Part shown: positions 26,309-36,100 of the stretch, one piece after another
Position numbering within the stretch: the stretch's first letter is position 1
How the letters are laid out: each line of letters opens with the position of its first letter
Source: CAZQHK01 sp964593455
GTDB taxonomy: Bacteria; Muiribacteriota; CAYSPT01
Direction of reading: 5' to 3'
Length of the DNA stretch: 64,000 nt
Assembly: GCA_964593455.1 (NCBI GenBank)
Contig: CAZQHK010000005.1
Span: 78,121-142,120 of the forward strand
Made by a program: the position numbers and the translations under genes
The notes under the pieces: generated by a model
Database searches by the model: none
Seen by the model: only the letters and a program-made list of their open reading frames with translations
Told to the model about the DNA's origin: nothing

Positions 26309-26920
26309 TTACAGCAAGCGAGACAGGCCCTGGTAGATGAACCAGATTCCGCTGATAACAGCGGTCACCCTGGCGGCTGAGCGCACATCTTTGAACCGCG
26401 CGACGAGACCGGAAAAAACAAACGGCAGCAGGAACAGGCTGGTGGCCAGGAAGAAGAAGAGAAAAAACAGTATACTGGAGGCCACGTTCCCCAATTCGAT
26501 AGCAGAAGCGGCAGCCAGCAGAAACGGCGGGCAAAGGTTGAGACCGGCCAGGAAACCCACCAGTAACATGGACCACCAGGCCTCAACAAAGCGTTGACAG
26601 AACCGGCAAAACCCCAGATGCGGCATGATCTGAACAAAACCGAAGAGGACCATGATTCCGCCCAGAACCAGGAACAGGCTAGGGAGCACCGTGGTGTGAA
26701 AAACCAGCACCTCCCGCAGGTATCGTCCGAAAAGACCGACGAGCAGACCGAACACGAGATAGGCCGTCAGCCTACCCAGCAAAAACAAGCCGAGCTCTAT
26801 TACCGACCGTTTAAAGGACCGGTTCTTTCCGGAAAGCATGATCGGTCCCAGAATTGGATAACAGTATCCCAGGCAAAACGCGCCTGTTGAAAAACCAAGC
26901 GTCACCGCTGCAAGGATCAT
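26309..26920 (-). CDS. TauE/SafE- or DsbD-like membrane transport protein
   Basis: A 203-residue membrane protein with about six helices. It resembles the DsbD transmembrane/urease accessory (UreH-like) family, with cysteines in the first helix (FCLGYCYP) and fifth helix (LNLCPPFLL), positions used for thiol exchange or metal handling in that superfamily. A CRFC pair in a loop adds another possible redox or metal site. Its ATG overlaps the stop of the upstream DUF59 gene (ATGA), so the two are translationally coupled, which suggests a joint role in thiol, iron-sulfur or metal handling across the inner membrane. Confidence 0.75.
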   Translation of the reverse strand: MILAAVTLGFSTGAFCLGYCYPILGPIMLSGKNRSFKRSVIELGLFLLGRLTAYLVFGLLVGLFGRYLREVLVFHTTVLPSLFLVLGGIMVLFGFVQIMPHLGFCRFCQRFVEAWWSMLLVGFLAGLNLCPPFLLAAASAIELGNVASSILFFLFFFLATSLFLLPFVFSGLVARFKDVRSAARVTAVISGIWFIYQGLSRLL

Positions 26921-27363
26921 CTTTTTCCTTCCATAAACTTTTTCAAAGTTTCCCCCGACATCATGTCCGGACCCCAGGGAACCGTGTCGTCTATCCTGAC
27001 ATCAATCTCCTCGACCCGGTCCATCAGTTTCACCCTGGTTTCCACGAGCGAAACGAGGTAATCGGCATAGGGGCAGAAAGAAGAAGTCAGGATAAGGGTG
27101 ACCGTTACCTTACCGTCTTTCCCGACCTCGGCAGACCTGACCAGGCCGAGGTCCACGATATTCAACCGTATTTCCGGATCGTAGACGGTTGCCAGGACCC
27201 GTCCGACGGTTTCAGGAGTGACTGGTCCGGAGACCAGTTGCGGAGATAGGGCCTCAGGCTGTGTTGTATCGACCATGGACGGAGGAAGACGGTAAAGCAT
27301 CAAACCCAGACCACACAGAAGGATCACCAACCCCGTGCGGATGATCAGCCTGATTTTATCCAT
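26917..27363 (-). CDS. Membrane-anchored DUF59 (MIP18/PaaD-type) protein
   Basis: A 148-residue protein with one N-terminal transmembrane helix (about 6-24), then a DUF59 domain (about 45-140). Family marks are VYDPEIRLNIVDLGLV, LTSSFCPYADY with the conserved cysteine, and the end segment DDTVPWGPDMMS. DUF59 proteins normally act in the cytoplasm in iron-sulfur cluster assembly or in phenylacetate degradation. Here the helix would place the domain outside or tether it to the membrane, depending on topology; few positive residues precede the helix, so topology is unclear. It overlaps the TauE/DsbD-like gene. Confidence 0.8.
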   Translation of the reverse strand: MDKIRLIIRTGLVILLCGLGLMLYRLPPSMVDTTQPEALSPQLVSGPVTPETVGRVLATVYDPEIRLNIVDLGLVRSAEVGKDGKVTVTLILTSSFCPYADYLVSLVETRVKLMDRVEEIDVRIDDTVPWGPDMMSGETLKKFMEGKR

Positions 27364-27415
27364 GTCGCCGCTCCCCTCTCTAAATAAAACGTAATTCTGC
27401 CAGGGGAATATTCTT

Positions 27416-27485
27416 TAGCCCGGATATTTCACCAGTGTGCCTACATCATGACCTCGTGACGGCAACTCGTGAAATATCCGGGCTA
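27416..27485. repeat. Intergenic inverted-repeat element, short copy
   Basis: Perfect 17-bp inverted repeats (27416-27432 and 27469-27485) flank 36 bp. Sequence of the arms and right interior is close to the element at 17369-17556, of which this looks like a shortened version. It lies between divergently transcribed genes. Confidence 0.72.
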
Positions 27486-27763
27486 GTGATAGTTTTACCT
27501 AATTTTGATTCGAATGACAAGATACCAAAACTCAAGTAAAACGTTAGCTTTTGCCTTAAAACCCCTATGGTAAGTATGATCCGGCCACCAGGCAACCATG
27601 ATGTCACGGTTAAAAAAACCTAACTTTTTGGGCCATTTCTGCCGATGACAGTAGAGTAAGCTGTTCCCTGCAAGGAACCAGGGGAAACGCTTGTGTGTAC
27701 CGATAAACTCCTCACGGACGAACAAACAGCGCAGGAGGTGCGAAATGAGGAGGCACACACACC
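27486..27763 (+). other. Leader region upstream of the flagellar hook gene
   Basis: About 280 bp with no gene. A strong small hairpin is present near 27660-27690 (GTTCC/GGAAC). I looked for the conserved cyclic-di-GMP riboswitch core and did not find it. A promoter for the hook gene probably lies here. Confidence 0.35.
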
Positions 27764-29485
27764 ATGATGAGAACCCTTTTCACCGGCGCTACCGGTCTAA
27801 CCAATTTCCAGGCCAAGATAGACGTCATCAGTAACAACATCAGTAATGTAAACACGACCGGATACAATGCCCAGCGTATGCAATTCGGCGATATAATGGA
27901 CCAGATGATTACCGCGTCGGCGGCTCCCACCGACTTCAAGGGCAGCCGTAACTCCATTCAGGCACCGCATGGAAGCACCATTGCCTCCATAGATAACCTC
28001 ATCTCCCAGGGCGGTATGCAACTCACCACCAATCCATATGACATGGCTATCCAGGGAGAAGGCTGGTTTGCTATGTTTGACGGCGAGCAGATGCACTACA
28101 CCCGGGCTGGGACCTTCGGTGTGGATGGCGATGAATTTCTTGTTGATCCGGGGACCGGGTTCTTTGTCATGGGATGGGCCCCGGAAATAGTAGACGACGT
28201 CCCGACCATCGTCCCCGGCGGAGACTTGGGGTCACTGTCGCCGACGAAGATCGAACAAACCATCTCCGCCACCGCTACTACCGAGATGACGTTCGCCGGG
28301 AACCTTAACTCCGACGAGAACACATTTGCCAAGCTCAAGGCAGGCAGAGAGATCTTCGACTCCGAAGGGAACGCGTATTTCCTCAACGTCGTTTTCTCCA
28401 AGAACGAAGTCTTCGACATGGATAATGACGGGGCAGACGGTATCCCGGCCAACATGGGACGCCGGCACAACAGCGAAATACTCGGGACGGGCGATTTGGT
28501 TACCTTCGATTTCCTGTTAGCCAATGCCCCGGCCCTGCCGGATTCCATCAGCGTCCGGGTAAACAGCCAGCCCACCACCGCGTACACGCTCCTGACGGAT
28601 CCCGGCGGGGCGATCACGGGTATCAGCTTTAACACTGCTCCAGGCCTGGGCGACCTGATCGCCGTCGATTACAGCGAGCAGTTGAGCACGGACGACGACG
28701 GAACCACCGACGGGACGGCCACCTCGTGGACCTACCGGGTGGAAGTGCTACCCTCAACCGGTGGCGTGTCGAGCCCCGACATGGACGCCCTGCGGCTGGG
28801 AAGCCAGTTGCCCGGCCCCCAGGAAGCGGCGGCGGACGCGGTGATTCCCGATTTGAACGGCAGCGGTGTTGTCGTCTTCGACAACGCCACCGGCATGATC
28901 AACAAAGCTTTGAGTTTCGTCTACAACAATGTTGATCCGAACACCCGCCTGCCAGTTTTTAGCACCAACGATTACGATGAGGCGACAGACAGCTACATCA
29001 GTCCCGTCAGCATCCAGTCAGACGATCCGGCTGTCGGTTTGTTCGACATCATACTGAACATTGACGAAGTCTCCCAGTTCTCTGAACAAACCACGGTGGA
29101 GGCTTCCACCCAGAACGGTTACGGAGCAGGTGAGCTGGTCGATTACTATACCGACTCAAACGGGCTGCTCACCGGAGAGTACTCAAACGGCAAGACCAAG
29201 GTACTGGGACAGATACCGCTGGCCAGGTTCATCAATCAAGGCGGACTCCACCGGACCGGTAACACCTCTTTCATCGTCAGCAACAATTCAGGGACACCGT
29301 CGCTGGGCATGGCGGGTGACGATGGAAGAGGAACAATTCACACCAATTTCCTCGAAATGTCGAACGTCGATTTGGCCCGGGAGTTTTCGGAGCTAATCAT
29401 TGCCCAGCGGGCGTTCCAGATGAACTCGAGTTCGATCAGGACAGCCGACAAGTTCCTCGAGCGCGCGGTAAATCTCAAGACATAA
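27764..29485 (+). CDS. flgE: Flagellar hook protein FlgE-like
   Basis: A 573-residue hook/rod protein starting at ATG 27764 or ATG 27767, with GAGGAGG at 27747-27753. The N-terminus has the rod-hook signature SNNISNVNTTGYNAQRMQF, and the C-terminus has the matching conserved segment EMSNVDLAREFSELIIAQRAFQ; these coiled coils stack in the hook tube. The middle 400 residues form the variable outer domains. Length fits FlgE better than FlgF or FlgG. It forms the hook joining basal body and filament. No other flagellar gene is in the window. Confidence 0.9.
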   Translation: MMRTLFTGATGLTNFQAKIDVISNNISNVNTTGYNAQRMQFGDIMDQMITASAAPTDFKGSRNSIQAPHGSTIASIDNLISQGGMQLTTNPYDMAIQGEGWFAMFDGEQMHYTRAGTFGVDGDEFLVDPGTGFFVMGWAPEIVDDVPTIVPGGDLGSLSPTKIEQTISATATTEMTFAGNLNSDENTFAKLKAGREIFDSEGNAYFLNVVFSKNEVFDMDNDGADGIPANMGRRHNSEILGTGDLVTFDFLLANAPALPDSISVRVNSQPTTAYTLLTDPGGAITGISFNTAPGLGDLIAVDYSEQLSTDDDGTTDGTATSWTYRVEVLPSTGGVSSPDMDALRLGSQLPGPQEAAADAVIPDLNGSGVVVFDNATGMINKALSFVYNNVDPNTRLPVFSTNDYDEATDSYISPVSIQSDDPAVGLFDIILNIDEVSQFSEQTTVEASTQNGYGAGELVDYYTDSNGLLTGEYSNGKTKVLGQIPLARFINQGGLHRTGNTSFIVSNNSGTPSLGMAGDDGRGTIHTNFLEMSNVDLAREFSELIIAQRAFQMNSSSIRTADKFLERAVNLKT

Positions 29486-29526
29486 TCTCCACCAAGCTCT
29501 TCATGTCTGTCATCCGGAAATAAAAG

Positions 29527-29550
29527 GAGGGCGAGTTGATCCTCGCCCTC
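29527..29550 (+). terminator. Hairpin after flgE, possible terminator
   Basis: A 9-bp perfect stem (29527-29535 with 29542-29550, GAGGGCGAG) with a 6-nt loop begins 42 nt after the flgE stop. The following sequence has only a short T run some distance away, so efficiency is uncertain. Confidence 0.6.
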
Positions 29551-29654
29551 AAAGAGCTTTTAGCCGGCAACCGCAGAAGGCAACCGAGCTTAACATGAAG
29601 AGGAAACGTCAAGGGTGACTCATTGATACATAAGACCTGCTTTTCACACACAAA

Positions 29655-29846
29655 CTAAAAGCAATCAGGCAGACAATCCATGGCCCAACCGGGAGCCTGG
29701 TCTCCGAACTCGCGCCGCCTGATGCTATCTGCCAGGGCAACGATAACCTCCGAATTTTCATCGGAGTTCTGGATAAGGTTTTTAAAACGGCTTATCTCCT
29801 CCATGGATCCGTACATGAACACCAGAAAGGTTTCCGCAGCGAACAT
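29655..29846 (-). CDS. Possible small protein of 63 residues
   Basis: A short open frame with ATG at 29846 and AAAGGA about 10 nt upstream. The product is acidic and helix-prone (MEEISRFKNLIQNSDENSE), unlike the arginine-rich shadow frames around it. No family is recognised. It sits alone in a 700-bp region. Treat as tentative. Confidence 0.3.
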   Translation of the reverse strand: MFAAETFLVFMYGSMEEISRFKNLIQNSDENSEVIVALADSIRRREFGDQAPGWAMDCLPDCF

Positions 29847-30200
29847 CGAAGTGCCGTCCTTTCACAAAACCATTTACCAGCGGTTTGCTTCTGGTTTTTG
29901 GTTATTGCACAAGTCATGCCAGGAAATTGCGCGGACGGAAATTACTGATTTCATAACAGGCAAAAGTCCTATGAAATATGACTAAAATAAATTTGCCTGG
30001 GTAGTATGAGTTTCAACAGGGGGATACGGTGAGAGACAATCTATGTCAAGGAACTGGACAGATACCAGGCGGCAGCCGTTCAAAAAACGGCCACATCATC
30101 TTCAAAATCTCCACTCACACTTGCTGGATGGAACCAGCCTTCGCCCGGGTAAAGAATCTCAAATCGCTCCTTGCTTGAGGTATGTTTTTTCCAACCCAGT
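29847..30200. other. Intergenic region with no recognised element
   Basis: About 350 bp between a tentative small frame and the end of the minus-strand surface cluster. No gene, RNA or clear terminator was identified. Confidence 0.4.
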
Positions 30201-31934
30201 CTAGAACTTCTGCGTCCACTTGCATGTCAACTTGTACTCCTCTTCTTTACCGGTCTGTTTCTTGGATTGGAAATAGTAGTTCATCATAGACTTGGGTGAT
30301 ATCTTCTGAAAGACTCGCAGGTACCCGTAGGTCGTACCGCCACCGGCAGTATTGATGTCGCTGTCACGATACTTCAAGTAAGTGCTGATCAACCATTTCT
30401 TGTTCACCTTGAAATTGATCTTGCCATAGACGGTGCTGTTCGGGTTACCCTCATCCGGAAGATACCGTTCATAATAGACCCTGAAAGAAGTGCGACTAAG
30501 CGGCTTATAGGACCAGGTCGCCCGTGAGGTCTGGTACTCGGATCCCGTTGTCAGTGAATCTGTGTCGACCTTTTTGACCTTGTACATCAGGTAACTCGAC
30601 GTACTTAACCGATACTTGATCGACACATCGGACATCGACCGGTCATTGAACTTAAAGGGCGCCGTCAGGAACGGATCGTAACCTTTGTTATTGGTGTCCT
30701 CCAATTTAATGACAATATCCGTTCGAGCCGATTTCGAACCGGGCAGGCTTCCCAGCCCGGTCTTCAATTCACCATAGAGTCCGTCACCCAGGTTTTGGAA
30801 ATAACCGAATTCACCGTAGAGAGAAAGAGTGGCGAAATACTCTCCTTCAACCGCTTTTTTAAGAGCAAATTTTTTGTATCCATAGAAATCCATACCGCTC
30901 ACTTCGTTGTCGAACTGGCGGCTGTGCAGGTTGAAAAATCCCATCCCGGTCTTGGCGTAGTTGCCGCTGCGAGCGTTGATCCCTCCAAAGACCAGGCTGT
31001 CATCGGAATGACCCTTGATATGCCCATAAGCCAGGGCTATATCCACCGTATCCTCGAAGAATCGCTGGTAGGAGATACCGTCGTTTTTCAGGATCGTGCC
31101 ACCACTCCAGTCCCACTCGTCCGGAAATCCGTACATGTTCTTCAGTTGAGATTCAGACATGTACCCGATACGGGAGACGAGTTTCTGGGTTGGATCGGAG
31201 TTGACCCTGGTGGAGATACGTTTCCCATCCAGGTTGGGTTTACTGATGTTGATACTGGGTTTTCTCCCGAACCTGAAGGTCCGCCGGCCGACCTGCCAGT
31301 CGGATTTTACCGCCCCCAGGCTCTTGAGCCTGTACACGGTCTCCATCTTCTGTTCCTTTTCTTCAGCGGGAGGGGCGGAACCGTTGATCGGCACACCCAG
31401 TTCCTGGCCGAGCGCTCCGGCTTCTTCCAACAACGAATCGAGGCCGCTTGATTTAACCGGTATGTTTACCGGAACCAGTTCGGCATCCCAGGAGGAGACG
31501 GACATATAGAGGTTTCCCAGGCTAGTGTGGTCCGACGACTCGCTTTTGGAGACATCTACCCCGGCGATAACCAGCGTTGTGAGGCCGCCGTACTGTGTTT
31601 TCAGCTTGCTGTAGACACCGAGATTGTCACCACTGTTGATAGTCTTGTAGGTCTTGAACTGGAATTCACCCGAACGGCTTACCTGCTCGACCAGTTTATC
31701 TTCATCGACTTCTTCAGCCTGCCGCTCATAGAACAGCTCTTCCAGTTCAGTAAAATCCGGATGTTCTTCATAAAGCAGGAGTTCCTCTTCCGAGGTGAGT
31801 TCGTCCACGATGTCTTCCACGTCCTGGTTAAAATCAACAAAAAGCTGGGCTGAAACCGGCCCGGCCAGGAAGCTGGCCATGATCACCATAACACTCAAAA
31901 TCGGTAGCCAAATCGTCCGCTTATTCATCTTCAT
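30201..31934 (-). CDS. Predicted outer-membrane beta-barrel protein
   Basis: The start is ATG at 31934, with GGAGG 8 nt upstream, 5 nt after the preceding gene; the frame is open to a GTG at 31943. The 577-residue product has a signal peptide (ending PVSAQ) and an acidic helical segment (about residues 35-85). The rest is alternating amphipathic strands that end in an aromatic residue (CKWTQKF), typical of outer-membrane barrels. The family is not recognised. It is the last gene of the four-gene minus-strand cluster and follows the PorV-HhH gene closely, so it may form a complex with it in the outer membrane. Confidence 0.7.
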   Translation of the reverse strand: MKMNKRTIWLPILSVMVIMASFLAGPVSAQLFVDFNQDVEDIVDELTSEEELLLYEEHPDFTELEELFYERQAEEVDEDKLVEQVSRSGEFQFKTYKTINSGDNLGVYSKLKTQYGGLTTLVIAGVDVSKSESSDHTSLGNLYMSVSSWDAELVPVNIPVKSSGLDSLLEEAGALGQELGVPINGSAPPAEEKEQKMETVYRLKSLGAVKSDWQVGRRTFRFGRKPSINISKPNLDGKRISTRVNSDPTQKLVSRIGYMSESQLKNMYGFPDEWDWSGGTILKNDGISYQRFFEDTVDIALAYGHIKGHSDDSLVFGGINARSGNYAKTGMGFFNLHSRQFDNEVSGMDFYGYKKFALKKAVEGEYFATLSLYGEFGYFQNLGDGLYGELKTGLGSLPGSKSARTDIVIKLEDTNNKGYDPFLTAPFKFNDRSMSDVSIKYRLSTSSYLMYKVKKVDTDSLTTGSEYQTSRATWSYKPLSRTSFRVYYERYLPDEGNPNSTVYGKINFKVNKKWLISTYLKYRDSDINTAGGGTTYGYLRVFQKISPKSMMNYYFQSKKQTGKEEEYKLTCKWTQKF

Positions 31935-31939
31935 GTCCC

Positions 31940-33151
31940 TCACCTCCCCTCTTCCACTGTGAGGAATTTTTTAATCTTATCAAACAGTTTTTCACCTATT
32001 TTCGGAACATTTATCAGGTCTTCCAGCTTCTCGTAGAGACCGTTCAGCTCCCGGTACAGGATGATGTTATTGGCGATCGAGGGTCCTATTCCCGGCACCG
32101 TAACCAGGTCTTCCGCGTAACAGGTGTTGATGTCGATCAGCTTTTTCTTTGGATCACGTAATTCTCCACCACTCCCACGACTGGCCTGCGGTACATATGG
32201 TTTGGGAACTTTCTCCTCCTGATCAATAACAGGTATTTCCTCGGTTTCTTCCTTTTCCACCACCTCATCCGGCTTTGTTTTCTCTCGAGATTTCCAGAAA
32301 TCGAAGGTGAGCGACACCCGGTGCGTGGGCGGCAAAACATCGTGGGTCATGTAAGCGTAATCCACCTGCCAACTCAGGAGATTAAAACCAAACCCGGCGG
32401 TAAACCGTTTCGGGTTGGTGGAGTAGCCTGCCCGAACAGCAAAATGCTTGCTAACCAGGTACTCTTCTCCGATGTGAATTTCGATCTCCCGGCCGGTCTC
32501 CTGGACCGCGTCCACAGCCAGCGTGAGCCGCGGAAACGCCTGCAGAGCGATCCCTGCCCTGCTTAGTTGCGGAAGTTCCTCATTAACCACAGGTTTGTTG
32601 ATATTCCTGGCCATCAAACCAAACTTTAAATGCCGGTTGACATTAACCAGGAGCCCGACATCCAGAGCGAACCCTTCCATGGTAGGCGTGCTGGTGATGC
32701 GGCTGGAGAGCTGCCTGAGGGCCACACCCATCATGTGGCCAGTTCCCATCTCCCGGGCGATGGCGAACGTGTACTCGTCCTCCTGGTAGTTACGTCCGCC
32801 GAAATGCGACCAACTCCCACCCACGGTGGCCTTCATGTACGGGACCGGGATGGCACCGGCCAGGTAGTCATGCTTGAGCGCATCCATCCCAAAGAGTTCC
32901 GTGCGCATGGTGGTGATTTTCATGTTCTTCACCTGCGGCAGAGCCCCCGGGTTCCAGTAGACGGCCGAAGCATCGTCCGCTACCGCCACGAAAGCCCCGC
33001 CCATCCCGAGCGCCCGGGCGGAAACCATCTTGTCTTCAAACTCCGCGTGAGCCGTACCGGTGGCGGCCAGGCAGCCAACCGTCAACAGCAGCACCAGCAC
33101 CCTGCATCGAATAACCCGTCCCTTGCCATTGTCTCGTCTGTAGTTATTCAT
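31940..33151 (-). CDS. PorV-like outer-membrane barrel with C-terminal ComEA-type helix-hairpin-helix domain
   Basis: A 403-residue protein with signal peptide (1-36). Residues about 40-290 resemble the PorV/PorQ/UPF0164 barrel family: the start SARALGMGGAFVAVADDASA-x-x-WNPGAL is the family hallmark. A charged linker rich in Lys, Glu and Pro (about 290-330) leads to a ComEA-like double HhH domain (about 335-400: IDINTCYAEDLVTVPGIGPS and NVPKIGEKL). HhH domains of this type bind DNA non-specifically. The combination puts a DNA-binding-type domain on an outer-membrane barrel, presumably on the periplasmic side. The gene lies 14 nt after the giant LTD gene and 5 nt before the next barrel gene. 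Confidence 0.8.
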   Translation of the reverse strand: MNNYRRDNGKGRVIRCRVLVLLLTVGCLAATGTAHAEFEDKMVSARALGMGGAFVAVADDASAVYWNPGALPQVKNMKITTMRTELFGMDALKHDYLAGAIPVPYMKATVGGSWSHFGGRNYQEDEYTFAIAREMGTGHMMGVALRQLSSRITSTPTMEGFALDVGLLVNVNRHLKFGLMARNINKPVVNEELPQLSRAGIALQAFPRLTLAVDAVQETGREIEIHIGEEYLVSKHFAVRAGYSTNPKRFTAGFGFNLLSWQVDYAYMTHDVLPPTHRVSLTFDFWKSREKTKPDEVVEKEETEEIPVIDQEEKVPKPYVPQASRGSGGELRDPKKKLIDINTCYAEDLVTVPGIGPSIANNIILYRELNGLYEKLEDLINVPKIGEKLFDKIKKFLTVEEGR

Positions 33152-33164
33152 AACGTATCAGTCC

Positions 33165-36100
33165 TCACTCGTACATGTGCCTGGACACAATAACGGAGGT
33201 CTCCGCTTTGGCCAGCCGGTAGAGCTCATCCTCGGCGTAGATGCTCATCACATAGATGCCCGTCGGCACCACCTGACCGTGGTCATCTATTCCGTTCCAG
33301 GTGTACTGCACCAATCCTTCCGGCACATTGGTAGCTTTCTCGGCCAGCGTCCGCACGAGCCGGCCTTTCACGTCGTAGACCCGCACCCACAACTCGTCCG
33401 CGTCGTTGGTAATTCCAAAAGTGAGATACGATTCAGGTTTCAATGAACCCTCGGCGGGGGAGAAAGGACTGGGGCTGACCGAAACATCGTAGATCTCCAT
33501 TCTTCGGCCGGGATCGGTATCGCCCACCAGCATATAGATCCCGGGCCGGGTGATCATGGCCGTCACCGTGTTGTCTCCAGAAGCGACATCCCCGCCGATC
33601 TTTTCCCAGTAGGCATCGTCGGAAGCGTTTTTAGCCCCGACGCTGCCTCCGCCCCGTTTACTGAAAAAGCCGACCTTCCTCTCCCGTTTGAGCGACCTCA
33701 ATCGCGATCGGCGACGGCGCGCCCACTTCGGTCTGACCGTACCGCCCGGTGCAACCGGGGAGGAAAGATCCTGGTGCCAGTGATAGATAGCCAGGTTCTT
33801 TTCTTCTATCCCGGCAGCTTCTATCAGGTCATCATCGAATCCGAACACCAGGGTCACCGGCCGGGTGAAGGTCAAGGTGTGCGGTTTGATGTCGAGCGCC
33901 ACCATGGACGGCACCATGTATTGATTGTCAACCAGGCTGTCCGTCGTGGGTAGATCATTAGCATCCATCTGTTCGATCGTGATTCGGAACGATCCCTTGA
34001 TAACCCCGGCCGCGATTTGAATCTGTGTGCCCTGAGGACCTGACACCACCCCGCCTTGATCGTCGATGATCTCCGATGAGCCGGTACCGATGACCACCTC
34101 GCCATCGAACTGAGCCGGCACCGTTTCATTGTCGTCATCGTCTATCACCAGGCAGTTCTGCAGACTCAAGGGATAGGTCCCCGAAGGCAGCGGTACGCCT
34201 GCGTTGGGGTTCTTGACCTTGAAGTAGATGACCGCCAGCGGACCATCGCCCGTGACCTCATCCTTGACTCCGGTCACCGAGAACTGGATGAGCCCTTTCT
34301 CGGCCAGGTTTATCTCGTTGAAGCCCAGCCCCATCAGGGAACCTACGGCAATCTGCTCGCCCTCACGGTTTTCGTCCGAATCCTGCAGGTCCAGATAGGT
34401 GGTGTCATACGTTATTTCGAAACCGGCCCCGACCAGGTCCCGGGCGTTGACAATCATGATATCCACATAGAAATACTCGCCTTCGGAGACACCTTTTTTC
34501 CTGGGGACCACCATCATCTTCATGGTGTTATCCTCGATAGCAATGGTGTACGGAATGTCAGACGGCGTCAGCGCCGGCAGGGTCTTCGTGTTGACGATAT
34601 CGGAAGCCTGCAGGTAATACTCGATCCCGCTAAGCGTAACGTCTTCCTGGGGTATCCTCACTTCGTACAGGTTCGTCCCGGCCAACAGGTTCATGTTCAA
34701 AGTCGTATAGCTGTCCCCGCTGAGAGCTTCCCGGTAGTAGAGCCGGACAAAATCGATGGTGCGGTTGCTGAGGATCTTGGCGCGGATTATCAGCGGATCG
34801 CCGATATAGGCAGTACTCACGATAGTGTGAGAAAACTCAAGTGTACTCGGGTTACCTTCGTAAAGGCTGTTCTGATGGCCAGGCGTACCGTTTTGAGCAT
34901 GAGGTTCGCTTTCAGCCCAGTTGTAGGCGTCGATTACCGGATCGTTCTTATCCAGCATGTCCGGGTCCTTCTTTTCCAAGGAAAGTCCGTTGGCATCGGC
35001 TCCCCATGAATCGAGATAGGTGACACTGGTCTTGGTTACCGTATCGGAACTGTTGAGACTGATGGTTCCGGACGTGTTGTCGAGCGTGAAGGTGGGCACA
35101 TCCACCGCCTGGAAATTCTCGGTGGGATGATCTCCCCAGGTACCGTTTCCGTCACCGTAGACCGACTCGAACGTGTCGAGTTCCTTGGCCAGCAGCAGGT
35201 GCTCACCGACGGCGATGGTCGTACTATCGGGAATGGAGATAGCTTTGTCGGCAATAGTAAGGTTCCAACCGGTGAGATCAACGGAAGAGGCGCTGCGATT
35301 GTACAGTTCGATATACTCCAGACCGCTGTCACCGACCGGGTTATACATGATCTCGTTCAAGACCACCGACGGCAGGCTGATAACGACAATTTCCTTGGCG
35401 TCACTCTTGAGCGAGCCGCCGGGCGTGGTGGCGCTAACCACGAACCGGCCGGAGTTGGAGTCCCGTGCCTGGGCGCTGAGCGAGCCATAGGTAGCGTACC
35501 CGGTACCGGACGAGGACCAGGTAAAGCCGCCGTCCATGGAAACTTCCGCCGACACCGAATCGGTATTGACGTCGATCTGTACCGACGAGGAAGTGACAAT
35601 AGAGCCGAAGATGTCAACTACCTGGACCCCTATATCCACGGAAACGCTTACAAACGCGCTGACCGTGCCCGAAGGAGTTATCTCCAGAGCATAAGGTTCA
35701 CCGGGAGCGTAATTTTTCTTGCCCGGCGTGGGAGACGTTACCATCTGCCAATCGGCGGCGGCATTGGTGTCGGTGAAGAGCCGGTCACGAGCCAGCGAGT
35801 TGCCTTCTCCCAGCCCCGCCACTGAAGCGCATGACTCCTCATCGGCGCTTCCCACCCAGCCGCCGGCCGCGATTATCGTGGTCATGTCGGCGGCCTCGGT
35901 CTCGGTCAGAGCATCGCCGTCCATGTTGGCGTAGCAAACGGCGTCGATCAGGTTGTCCTTATGATCGTAGATCACCACCTGGTCGTCGGAAGTCACCATT
36001 CCGGACCGGTCGCTGAAGATGTTGATGACACCATCATCCGATTCCGTATCATCGGTGTCCTCGGTGTCGAAAACGAGAAGAATGAACTCGCCGGTCCTGA

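Noticed and set aside
27500..27763. Possible cyclic-di-GMP riboswitch before flgE
   Set aside because: The conserved GEMM core sequence and tetraloop receptor were not found; only a simple hairpin is visible.
35127..35825. Frames on the plus strand inside the giant LTD gene
   Set aside because: Many such frames exist over 33-40 kb because of the biased composition of the repeats; they lack ribosome sites and family motifs.
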